From Sambucus nigra (lineage: Eukaryota > Streptophyta > Magnoliopsida > Dipsacales > Adoxaceae), in contig OX422221.1 in NCBI GenBank assembly GCA_949130495.1, forward strand, positions 149,071,405-149,135,404: a DNA stretch of 64,000 nt, written 5' to 3'. Below, piece by piece: positions 11,606 through 23,270 of the stretch (its first letter is position 1; each line of letters begins with the position of its first letter). The notes under the pieces are model-generated. The model was not told where the DNA came from. It made no database searches and worked only from the letters and a program-made list of their open reading frames with translations. The position numbers and the translations under genes were made by a program.

Positions 11606-12540
11606 GAAAAACGTGGCCATACCTCCTCTAGTTCTTTCCTCCCATCTAGAGGGCTTCTCGCTACTCGTGCATGAACATTCGGAGAGGGAGAAAAGGTCTC
11701 ACGCCCTTTTTCAGGAGCGCATTGGTCGTCATCAATGTGGGGTGAAGTAATGAGATGAATTCGTCACCCTATTTTGCACAAAACAGGAAAGAGAACATGT
11801 CGCCGCCTCGAGAGAAGGGCATCAAAGGCCAACTGATGCTTATGAAACCAATAGTTTAGAGGTTCGAGGCTAAGTTACGGAATGGAATTGTGTTAGGCAA
11901 CCACCCCCCCATTTCGATCTCTTATGGGCTTATTCTACTATTTTCCTTAATTTCTCCATGACATGTGTGTGCATGTATATATAAATGGAGATCGGAATTG
12001 TTTGACTCATCGTGAAAAAAATTAAGTGAGGTCATCCAAAGGAATGTTCCCAAAATACTAATTTGGAAATACGATGTGCACGCTTATCGAGATATTGATC
12101 GTAATAATGAAACAATAATATTTTTTTAGATAAAATGAAAATATGAATCACAAGTATGGTATATATGAGTAATGTATGGATAAAATAGGAAACATATGAA
12201 AATACGAAGATGGGGAAATTGGACTCGAATCTCGAGTTTTAGCTCAAAATGCCTATGTGGCCTATAAAGGCATCATAGTCTACGTAGTTTGCATGCAGCA
12301 CAAGGGTGGAATTTATCACATAGATTCAAACTGGAGTTTATTATATGTGTGTGTGGAAAAGGTATTTTTAGTTTTGAGAAAAAGTGGTATATAATCACGC
12401 TGGAATTTATAGGTGTAACCCTCTTTTTCCTTGTTTTTTATAGAAAATTAAGTATGTGCAATATAACTAATAAATGATGGAATATTAATGTGTATAATCT
12501 AAAGTAAGAGAATTTATAAAACTAATACGAAAATAACAAA

Positions 12541-12555
12541 ATTTAGAGAGAGAGA

Positions 12556-12588
<33 letters not shown>

Positions 12589-12590
12589 GT
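12541..12590. repeat. (GA)n microsatellite
   Basis: An almost pure GA tract lies within the LTR-like insertion. Confidence 0.9.
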
Positions 12591-13079
12591 AGAGAGGTAT
12601 TTGGACCTTCTTTGGAGACTTGAGGCTTGATCATGATCCTTGATGAGCTTTCTTGAAAGTTGAGATGAATGTTGGATGAGAGAGAAAGAGTTATCTTCTA
12701 AATTGGGTATGAAAGTGATAGGAATAAAAGATGGAAAGAAATTTCACACAAGGGAACTTCATTGATTGTAGAAGAATGTTGCTGAGATCACTGATATTGA
12801 TGGATCTGAGGTGTGTGTCGAAAGTGAGCTCATGCCTTACTTTTATAGGGTAGGGGGAGTACCGATCAGCATAACCCTAACCCTACAAATCGATAGGTGA
12901 CCCTAGACACACTTCCGATTGACAAGGAAATGGACCTACAAATCGGTAGTCTCTTATAGATTATTTTCAAAAAATGGTCATAAAATGGGGTTCAGATACC
13001 TTTAAGAATATTTGGTTCTATTTTTGTTCTACGAGTTGAATTTGGGTCAAACAGGGCTCAAAAGTGTCTATCGATCCTT

Positions 13080-13740
13080 TGGACAGAAGCTCATCGAACG
13101 GTAATGGATTATTTATCCATATCATAAGCTAGAGTCATGCACGTGGCAGACCGTTGGAAAGGTTGTATAAGGTACTTAGACATTCCAAAGAGCTTCGCTC
13201 GATTTGAAAAGTTTACTTTAGTCAAATGGGGCCAGGTAGCACCCGATGACCTTTTGAAATAAAACTAATCATTCGTCATACCGTCAGGCTAATTCGTGCA
13301 TGGGGTAGACCATTGGAAAGGGTATTCAGTACCCTTCAAATATTCATGCAGTCTCATTCGAGCTAAAGATTTAGCCTTGGTCAAATGGAGCCTATGAGCC
13401 CCCGGTGGCCTTCGGATAAGTTTTTTTGGGGAAAACGGATCTTTTATTCGAACGGGTATGCCATTTTGAACACGGGGTAAACTGTTAAAAATGTGTTTTA
13501 GTACCCTTCAAATATCCATTGAACTTTTCTCTGACTATGAAGTTGATTGGTGTCAAAATGGGTCCCGGGAGCGCCCAGTGGCCCCCAGATCTATTTCTGG
13601 TAGTAAAATGGTCTGCTCATCCGAACCTTTATGCCAATTCATGCACGAGGTGGATCATTGGAAATTGAATTTAGAGCCTTTCAAAGATTCATTGATATTT
13701 CGATCTGGTGATGCTCGTGAGCATTCGATAGCCTATAAAT
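13080..13740. repeat. Four diverged ~170-bp tandem repeats
   Basis: Units are anchored near 13,137, 13,295, 13,476 and 13,641. Each contains a GTGCACGGGGTAGACCATTGG-like block, then GGTACCCTTCAAAxATTC-like and GTCAAATGGxxCC-like blocks. Divergence is high (perhaps 25-35% by eye), so the array is old. Confidence 0.75.
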
Positions 13741-13837
13741 CTACACTCAGAGTATGACCTAGGGTTTGTAGTGAAAGGGGGAGTTGCTAGGGACCTAAGG
13801 AGAGAATTAGGGGGGGTCCTAGAATGTGGTGTCTACA

Positions 13838-14060
13838 CTAAGCACTTTAATCACAAGTATCACGTGATTCATTAGATAATGCAGAGGGGAGACATCATCA
13901 TGATCAAGATTGCTTCTAAAGACAAGCTGACATATTTTTTTACGAAGATCTTACCATCTAGGACTTTCCAGTCATGTAGAAGGGATGGGAGTAAAGTGCA
14001 TGGACACATGGATTTAAGATTACGTGGGATATTATTTGGGTTTATTCTTAGAACCACGTG
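13838..14060 (+). pseudogene. Ty1/copia RNase H fragment, part 2 (C-terminus)
   Basis: The frame reads KHFNHKYHVIH, then a stop, then QRGDIIMIKIASKDKL and FFTKILPSRTF. It matches the end of copia RNase H (KHIERKYHxIREIVQRGDV, then ASxxNLADxFTKxLP). It joins in phase with the codons ending at 11,605 (R-x5-KH spacing kept). It is non-functional because of stops and truncation. Confidence 0.8.
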
Positions 14061-15560
14061 TAATACATTTTATTATTAACTAATAACAAATTGTTTTATT
14101 AATTTTGAAATGAGAATCAAGTTTATTATATATTTCATATTTGTTTAAATATATTATTTTAAACATACATGTCGTTCAATAGGGATTTTTAGGAATTCTA
14201 GTGAGTCAACTTCGGGTTAATCAGAAGGAGATTGAAATTTCAATTCTAGAACTAATGAGAAGTTCACAACCTAGATAGGGAGTTAACATCTCATCGGAAC
14301 GATTGTGAAAACCCTAGTAATTTATCTCAAACCATAGGAATCTATATGATGGTTCGAGAACTTATGCGATAGTTCAACAGAGGATTGTGATCAGTACATC
14401 CCTAGATTGTATTTAAACTGACCACCTAAGAGATCTTAGTCTAAGGGAAGCTATGATTAGACTTAAGTAATCTCACACCATTTGTGAAGGGTGCATATAT
14501 TATTAATCGCAAGAATTATGAGGATCATAATTCTTATGTGATTGTTGTCTTGATTGTGGTGGGTACGATTCAATCTTAAATTTAATAAAAAAACTTCGCA
14601 TATTGGGTGACAACCATGTAAGTAGGTCGGAGATCTTAATTCAGTGGAATTTCATATGAGTATACCTTGTATTTCAATACCTCCTTAATATACCAATAAG
14701 ATATATTTCCACCTTTAAACCAAATTAGTGGATTATTTTTAATTCGGAGTATCAAAACATGTTAAGTCTATGAATCAAGGAATTTATTAGACGTTGGTTA
14801 AAGTTTATTAGTGGCAAATTTATTTGACCAAGCGGGTATTGAAAGCTTAACATGGGGAATCATATTATGTATCATAATTATTTTTATAAATAATACCCTG
14901 GAGTGCATTTATAATGACTTAGTTGAATTAATTACGATTAAATAAAGAAAGAAAATATATTACGATAAATGTAATTTGGTATTTTTGATTATTTGTTTGG
15001 AGCTAATTTAATTCGTTCTCTTAGGTCCCTGGTGCAATCCAAATACCTAAGTAGTTAGGCCTAGACTCTCAAGTAACCCAGTTTGGCCCAAGCCCTATTT
15101 CTATACATCTCTATAAAGGTATATGATGGGGTTCTAATCATTATTGTTCATTACTAGAATTTGAAAGGGGCGAGAGAAAATACTATTCACATTTTTATAA
15201 AGCGGGATTTAGAGAGACCATCATATCTCAATTATAAGAAAATGTTTTAATTTCAAAAGATGTCTATCCTTTTACCTGACTTTGGGGATGATCATTCAAT
15301 TAAAGATCCTAGATTTTAGAAGGTTTAAGCAAGATTTTGGAGATCCAAAATAACGAATCCATACATCATTAAAAAATTCTTTTCTCCCAATCAAAATTTA
15401 ATCGAATCTATAAATGTATTGTGTTCTAAACCCTAGGTTTGTTCTACAAACCTCGTTTTTGGTTTTACCTCCTTCAATTGTTTGATTAATCGATGATCCA
15501 TGGATCGAATTTTGTATTCCCTGTATATCGATCCCCAAGACCTCAATCAATATTTAAGTA
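14061..15560 (+). mobile_element. 3' untranslated region and LTR-like sequence of the copia remnant
   Basis: This is AT-rich non-coding sequence directly after the RNase H. It has the texture of a copia 3' LTR, including a TATA-like CTCTATAAAGG near 15,110. I could not fix exact LTR ends because no second copy is in the window. Confidence 0.4.
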
Positions 15561-15569
15561 TCAAAAAAT

Positions 15570-16332
15570 AATATAAGGTTTGACATTCGTAAGGTACACT
15601 AGGGACAATGGCAGTAATCCCAGAAGGGCCAGGGATAGCTGGCTAAAGGTCATCAAAGCCAAGGATAAAAAAGTCATGGCAATAAGGGCAAGCATGGATA
15701 ACAGTAAGAGAGGCATTATTTTAATGACTCTTTCTTTACTTATGGCGAGGGCAATCACATATAGAAGACTCAGGGCATGTAGGAGTAAGGAGGTCAGTGT
15801 GGGGATTAGGCACCACAGGGGTAATGTCTGAAGTTTCCAACCCCGTCAGATGCTGCATTGCCAGCACTACTACCACTACAAACCCAACCTTCGGGAAAAA
15901 GGCATTGCATTATAGGAGCGTATCGTGTTGCTCATATACAGTCACATGGACCATCTCAGATGGTTTAGGGAATGATTCCTATTTTTGGATATGCATTATG
16001 CATTTTGTTTGATACTGGTGCATTGCATTCATTCATTAGTAGTACATTTGCTCATTTCTTTGGGATGGTAGATTTAGCCTCGAATATTTTTTTAGATGTT
16101 GATTCACCCGTGGGTAGAGGTACACCTATTCTTTAAGTGTGTAGAGGGATATGGGTGGACATTAGTAGGATTCATTTGTAGACGACATCTTGATTTTAAA
16201 TACATTTGTGTATACCATAATCCCGGGGATAAATTATTTACCTACATATCACACTTGTGTTGACTAATATGGGAGATCCTTGGTCTTTTCCATTTTAGGG
16301 CATCATATGTACTTGGTTGTGATATCACATCC
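15570..16332 (+). pseudogene. Ty3/gypsy gag tail and aspartic protease (left half of split element)
   Basis: The frame around 15,970-16,110 reads MIPIFGYALCILFDTGALHS and then FISSTFAHFFGM. D-T-G-A-x-H-S-F-I is the retropepsin active site of plant chromovirus pol. The next ~200 bases read ILNTFVYTIIPGINYL, a decayed ILGMDWL block. Upstream, 15,580-15,960 looks like decayed gag tail in several frames. The coding is cut at 16,332 by a CACTA end and the following domain (RT) appears at 42,506 in the same orientation. Several stops are present. Confidence 0.75.
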
Positions 16333-16650
16333 CACATAAGAAATTGTAGTGTTAGCAATAATTTTAGCTACACAAGCTATTTTTGTTGCCAAAAATACCT
16401 TTTTGGCGATAAAATCTTATATATGTTTCCAAAAGATGATTCTACATTGTACTTTTGGCAACATAAAGTAAAACTTGTTTCCAAAGGTTCAAATTTTAAG
16501 TGGGAAGATAGCAAAATAAAAAGGGAGAAATATTTAACTTTTTTCATCAGAGTTGGATGTTCACAAACATCACTTAACTTTTGGAAACATAAGAGTGTGT
16601 GGAGAAAATTAAATAACTTTTGGAAACAATGTAAATTATGATGCCAAAAA
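16333..16650. repeat. Left CACTA terminus and subterminal repeats
   Basis: Motifs TTTTTGTTGCCAAAAA (16,380s), TTTTTGGCGATAAA (16,400), CTTTTGGCAACATAA (16,450) and CTTTTGGAAACA (16,577 and 16,617) recur in both orientations. They match those at 41,930-42,420. Such repeats are the binding sites of the TNPA-type protein in the family. Confidence 0.7.
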
Positions 16651-18569
16651 TGTTTTTATCTTTTTGTGAAAATGATTTTAAGTGATACTACACAATCCGT
16701 GTCTCTTATGTTTTCCAAACCCTATGTGCCCATGATAACAACTTCACCTTTACCGTATAACCACCTCTATCCATCGGTCTTTCTTCGTCCATATCTCCAG
16801 TCTCCATCTCGATCTATCTCCGTTGATTTATCTCCTCTCTCCATCTCGAACACTCTCCGTCGATCTCTAACCTGCTTCAGCTCGTCTATCTCCGATCTCC
16901 ATCTATTTTTTTCTCCATCTCACACCTGTTGGTAATATGAATCTCTGTCTCGGGTCTCCATTTTTTTTTATTTCATTTAAATTAAGTTAACTTAATTAAT
17001 TAATCACAACAAGGTATTAATGTAAAATCATTTAGCATATGTTTGACAGAGTATTAAACCAATCATCACAATAGGGTATTAAATGATTTTTTTCTTGTAA
17101 CATTATCGGCGATTTTTGAAATTTGATTCGATTGGTTTGAAATTTGAATGATGTTTAGATTAATGTTTCCAATCAAGAATTTTTTAAATTTATAATTTAG
17201 GTTATTTTCATTTTTTGAGTTTATAATGTTTAAAAAGTAAATTGAATTAACTGATAAGTTTAGGTCTTGAAATCAAGAAGGCAATATTAATATTTGTTGG
17301 ATATTGTGAATAATTATTAAAATTAATTAAGTTTTATTAATATTGATTGAGAGTTGTTAATATTATCCGGCCGACAAGTTTAAGATATTCATGTTTTTGT
17401 TATTAATTTTTATGAAAACACTAATATTGATTGATAGTTTTATTAGTGGATAGTTTTTTATTATTAGTTTTTCTACAATGAAAACATTGGTATAAGGTTT
17501 TATTAGAACTCATTCCTAACATTAATGTTCACTTCAACAAAATATTAATGTTTAAGTTTTATTATTAGTTTTTGTTTTTCTTGTTATAATCCTTCGAAAT
17601 GGTAATCGTCACAACGGGTTATGCATACTACGTGAAAAATGTGGATTTTATAAAATGTCTCACAAATGAGATTTGAATTCAAATGTTGATTGATAGTTTT
17701 AGGATGTATGTATATACTTCAGGATTGTTTTGGAGAATTTGAGAATAAAATATTAAATTGTTGAAGGAAAATAATGGTATTAAGTAGTAGTTTTTAATGG
17801 GTAATAAAAGTGGCGAGCAGTATAAATTATAGAAAATTAATTAAAACTAAGGTAAAATTATACATAGTTATATACCCCTTAAGTTATATAGTGCACATCA
17901 AAACTAAACTTCTAGTTCTTATGTGTACACATTCAATAGCTCTTAGACCCGTTTGAGAGTCATTACCCCTATAATGAATTCTCTCGAATTCTCCTGTTTG
18001 GACAGTTTGGGACAACATAGTCTCTGTATAATAATATAATTAGTACCTTACACTTTTTATGTTTCATATCTTAATGTTCTCTAGGTACATATTAGATTTA
18101 TACGACAGCAAGTGTTATTTCACTTGAGAAATTGAAATAGCACGAACACTTACGAATATATGTTGTGTACTTGGAGAACTATAGGGAAATGCTGTCGGAT
18201 TATACTCAGATTGGAACAATGTGGATAAGATGCTAAGTGTCTTCCCAAAATATGCGGTCTTGAATGGGATAGGACCACTCACCCTTTAGAGGAGATGGAG
18301 GAGATAGGATTCATATTGCATATTATGTTAAAAATAAAATTAACGTATATTGTTGTTATACGAGATACACAAGGAAATAAATTGTAACTTCTAAGTAAAA
18401 GTTAATCCATCATTTATTATTCGTATACCCTCTCAATCAGATAATATGGAGAGGGGTGATAAGATCTCAAATTATATTTCTTTGTATGAAATGCATAAGG
18501 AAAGAAGGTAACTTTTAAGTAAAATTTAATCCATCTTTTGTTGTTTATGTAATATCTCAATAAACAAAT
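16651..18569. other. CACTA 5' region, no gene recognised
   Basis: It is AT-rich with a pyrimidine-rich stretch at 16,690-16,930 and short inverted copies of ATATATGTTGTGTACTTGGAGAAC-like sequence around 18,080-18,180. It most likely holds the promoter and leader of the transposase gene. No ORF here has family support. Confidence 0.4.
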
Positions 18570-21500
18570 ATGGAAGAGGTCGATAAGATTTGGATGAAAC
18601 TTAGGCACAGAGTAGGTGACCGCTATCATGAGGGAGAAGAATCTTTTGTTGACAGATCAATGGCAAAAGTGAGAAAAAATGGTACAATACAATGACCATG
18701 TAATCATTGTTGTGATCATTATTGGCACACTGACCATGTTGTGGTGTGTCATTTTGTATGATATGGCACAATGGAAAGTTATAAAAACTGGATGCGTCAT
18801 GGGGAATCTATATTACAACATCAAATGGATGAATCTGAAGATGACGCATATATTGAAATTGGTGATAATGAAGATGAGGATGATGATTTCCCTGAATTGG
18901 TAGAAGACTATTGTCGGGAAACTTATATGGGGCATGATCTAGGGGATTTCAAGACAGGTGAAGCGTATGATAACACAAAAATGAAAGATGTATAAAATTT
19001 TAAAAAACTACTAAAGGCTGGCCAACGTGAGGTGTACTAGGGTTGCAAAACATATACGCAATTAAAATGTATGATTACAATATTTTATTTGAAGGTTGTG
19101 GGTAATTGGAGCAATAAGTCATTTGACATGCTGACGGAGGTATTAGTGGATCTTTTTCCTGTAGGGAATTTGGCTCTGAAGTCAATTTATGAACCCAAAT
19201 ATCTCTTACCTGAATTCGGCCTGGGTTATGAGAAAATCCATGCATGCCAACATGATTGATCTCTCTTTTATAATGAGAATCCTTCCCTTGATAATTATTC
19301 AATATGAAGGGAGTCTAAATACAAGACTAATTGTGGCAATGGTAAGAATATCCCTCAAAAGCTATTACGCCACTTTCCATTGGCACTTAGGTTGCAAAGA
19401 TTATTTATGTCAAGAAAGACGTCTAAGGGCATGAAATGGCATAGCTATAAGCGCTTAGATGATAGGATATTGAGTCATACAACTAATAGTGAGGAGTGGA
19501 AGGACTTTGATTGATGTTATATCGATTTTTCCCTGGATCCTTATAATGTGAGGCTAGACCTGACCACCAATGGATTCAACCCTTTTAGGAACATGAACAC
19601 CTCTTATAGCATGTGGTCTATGTTATTGATGTTGTATAACATGGAACCCTGGAACTTCATGAAGGATAGCTTTTTTATGATGACTTTACTTATCTCGGGG
19701 ACTCATGCCCCAATAAAAGAAATTGATGTTTACATCCGATCGTTTGTTAATGAGTTAAACGATTTATGAGAATATGGTTTACTCACTTATGACGCGTCTA
19801 GTCAACAAACGTTTTGGATGGATGCAACTGTAATGTGGATGATAAATGATTTTCCTACCTATGGTATCACATCTGGGTGGACTACCAAAGGTTATCTTTA
19901 TTGTCCCCCATATAATTAGGATACGTTATCTCAATGCATGCGAAGTAATATTGGCTACTTGGGTCATCGATGTTACGAGCCCGAGGACCATACTTGGCGA
20001 ATAAATAAGGCATTTAACGATATGTTTGAGAATAAAATTTAATCCTTGGAGTTACCAATTGGATTCCTTATCAAATGTCAAGTTTGGAAAGCATTCGAGC
20101 AATAAGAAAAGGCCTCGTGACCCTGCATAATTGTATTAAATAAAGAAAAGAATCATATACGAGATCCCATATTGGAAAAAACTAAAGCTTCCTCACAACC
20201 TTGATGTGATGCACATTGAGAAAAATATATGTCACAATTTTCTTGGAACCATATTGAACATAAATTGGAAGAACACGGACACAAAACAAGCCTGCCTCGA
20301 TCTCGAAGACATGGGCATAAGGAAGGAATTTAACTTACAAAATCATCATGATGGGTTTTATATCAAGCCTCTTGCAATATATACATTGACCCCAAAGGAG
20401 AAAGAGTGTTTCAATGATTTTTTAACATAAGTTAAGTATCCCGATGGCTATGCGGCAAACCTCTCAAGATGTGTGACCATAAAAGATGGAAAATTATTAG
20501 TCCTTAAAAGTCATGATTTCCATGTCTTGTTACAATTACTTCTTTCCATTGGGATGCATGGATACCTTCCTAAAGATATTTTTACTACATTGGCTAAGTT
20601 GGGTGAATGGTTTCAGGATTTGTGTTCCAAAACACTAATGCATGAAAATTTGGAGAAATTAGAGTAATGCATAATTCTGATGCTTTGCCAAATGTAGAAG
20701 ATTTTTCCCCTGGAATTCTTTGATGTAAAGGTACATTTGGCGATTCATTTGGCACGTGAGGCCAAACTTTTGATAACAGTACAATATCGATGGATGTTTC
20801 CCATTGAAAGGTAAATTCTAGTATTCTAATGATCATTTAGTTTAATACCTCAAAAAAAGTATAAAATGTGTAATATTCATTTAACTATTATTAATTTAAA
20901 GGTTTCTTGAAACTTTGAAAGAATTTGTATCTAACTGAGCTAGGCCCGAAGGTTCCACTACGAAAACGTATAATGTGAAGAATGTTTGACTTTTTGCTCA
21001 ATGTACTTGAGCCATGATGAAACGTACAATGTGAACAGTCTTTAACCAAAATGTTCATCCTTTCGGACGTATCTCAAGGGCTCTTGATGTGTCCTAGAAG
21101 AAGATTAATTTGGCTAAGTGGTTTATTTTGTATAACACTGACGAGGTTGAGAAGTATATAGTGTACGTGTCTCATATTTATAATATTCATAATATTGAAT
21201 TTTTGGTTTGATTATTGATTTTATTAACATATCAAATCTCTATAATTAGGGAACACAAAAGTGTACATCGAATTCCAAATGGATGTGACATTACTCAAAT
21301 ACAATGACAAAAATTCTCGAAGTGGTTTAAAGAATGGTAAGATATATAAATAAAGTTACTTTGCATCACTTTAACATTAATCTAATATAACTTTCATATG
21401 TTGTTTGTGTAGATGAATCTTTTACGAGAACAAGGGTCGCCTAGAGCAACTAAAGAGCTCTGGTCATTAATAAATGGACCTAACATGATAGTGAATCTAT

Positions 21501-22160
21501 ATCCGAGTTGCGTTTTTAATGGAGTTCGATTCCAAAGTAAGGACTGAGATATACATCATTTGGTCTCCAAAGTGGAACACGAGGGCCATGACCTGGACAT
21601 TTACAGTTACGTGCGTAAAATTTATGAGATGACATATATTTATGGGCATAAAGTCATTTTGTTCTAATACGAATGGTTCAGCATTGGTAGTAAGAAGGAA
21701 GTGCGCATGGATACTCATATCTTGAGTATTGATGTCAAGAGTTGGTGGTATGAAGATGATCCATTGTTTTTCCTAGTCAAGTGCAAAAAAAATTTTATGT
21801 CAAAGATACAAATTTAGGTGCACAATGGCAAATCGTACAACTAGTCCAACATCGGGGAACCTGGGATGTACCTGAGTTGGATGGCGATGATACTGGGAAA
21901 ACATAATTGCATGGATCTAGAGATGTGTTCTAACAAGTCAAAAAACGGGTGTTATCCGATTCGTCATTGAAGATACTACTGTTCAATTTCATATGAGTGA
22001 TGCAATTCCCGAGGTTATCCCTCGTGATAGGGTTCTGCAACCAATGGGGGAAAACATTGATGATCACACCGTTGAGGATGAAACAATGTTATAGAATGGA
22101 GATAATGAATAAGAATGGAAGAAAATGGATTTTGATTATGATATTGATACCGATATGTAA
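18570..22160 (+). pseudogene. TNP2-like CACTA transposase pseudogene
   Basis: Start ATG at 18,570 (MEEVDKIWMKLRHRVGDRYH); stop TAA at 22,158 after YDIDTDM. Domain order follows TNP2. First come the N-terminal zinc-finger-like region (CNHCCDHYW) and SYKNWMRHGE. The transposase core has FNPFRNMNTSYSMW, INDFPTYGITSGW and NLDVMHIEKNICHNFLGT. A DUF4218 part follows (YPDGYAANLSRCV, RWMFPIER), then a DUF4216 part (FNGVRFQSKD). An intron is visible at 20,811-20,901, splitting an Arg codon between IER and FLETLKEFV. A second is likely between 21,342 and 21,413. At least a dozen stops and frameshifts break the frame, so no active enzyme is made. It lies upstream of the TNPA-like gene, the usual CACTA arrangement. 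Confidence 0.9.
20811..20901 (+). other. Intron in TNP2-like pseudogene
   Basis: GTAAAT at 20,811 and AAAG at 20,901 restore the frame from IER to FLETL across a codon split AG|G. Intron positions inside the DUF4218 part support a genomic, not retrocopied, transposase. Confidence 0.75.
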
Positions 22161-23270
22161 TGTTAAATTTTGTTTTTCTATTTTTTTTGTACGTGGACAA
22201 ACTTTATTAATCAAGTTATATCTTCTATCTAATGTAATTCATAATATGTGGAATGCCTCAAAATTTCTTAATTAATTAATAATTGTGGTATTGTATACCT
22301 CGGGTTCATACGTAGTATATTTACTTAATGTGATCATATAAATTATATACTAACCGTTATATAATAACTATTTTGTAGGAGGAAAATTGTTACTAACGTG
22401 TCCTTTATACTTATTGTATATACTAGCTGTTATATTACTATGTATTTAGTTGATATATGTTCCCATATTGAGCTCCCTTAAATATGTCATCCTTTATGTT
22501 TAATGTGATGTTCATTTTATTTTACATTTCTATTTTGTCAAAAATTATGCCCCAAAGAAAAAGTATGGCTCCAACCTAAACACACGGGTCGTATAGTGTT
22601 AGCATATGAGAAAGAAAGACTGAATAATATTAAGAGGAATAAAATGCGACTAAATGCTTTGGTCCCTAACATGATTAGATTCAGTAAGAATATACATTTT
22701 AATGTAAATGTGTAAGTTGATGATGAGTACAAATTCCCCGAGGGTGAGGAGGATCTTAGTTCGTCCAATGGTGATGATGTCAGTGATGATAATAATGTGT
22801 ATTATAAAACATAAATGGAGAAGGTAAAGCATGAGAGGAATTGTAATTGTAATTCAGTTTATTTTCATTACCTCAATTTTACTTTAAAAGTACATATACA
22901 AATTCTATATTGTTTATGCATAGCTAATTCAATTGTATTTTGTATTGGCAAGTATTGAACATGGTGCATGTACGACGCTTATTTCATCATTCTCCCACCC
23001 CCACATCGAGAGAAATGGCATTCAAGGAGCCATTTGACACCCAACTCACTATGTCACAAGTATTCTCAGTAACCAACAATGCGGGTAATTACTTATGAAA
23101 AATGGTTTTGATTCGCTTAATTTTAACCTGTTCATATTTGTTGATTTATCAAAAATAACTTTTTAGTTGATTTTTATTATGGAACTTATATATGTTGTTA
23201 TACATACATATATAGCATCATATTTATATATAACCATATATATAATCAGGCAATTTTTATTATTAAAACG

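Larger units (their letters stand above)
11597..13837 (-). mobile_element. Solo-LTR-like insertion (Tat type) in the copia RNase H
   Basis: On the minus strand the insertion begins TGTAGACACC followed by ATTCTAGGACCCCCC, a start I know from Tat-lineage gypsy LTRs of eudicots. It contains four ~170-bp repeats and a (GA)n tract. The left boundary is uncertain: it is either 11,597 (TGTCAG) or about 11,606, where the copia codons stop. No matching 5-bp target duplication was found (GGACT left, CTAAG right). No internal genes are present, so a solo LTR is the simplest reading. Confidence 0.5.
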
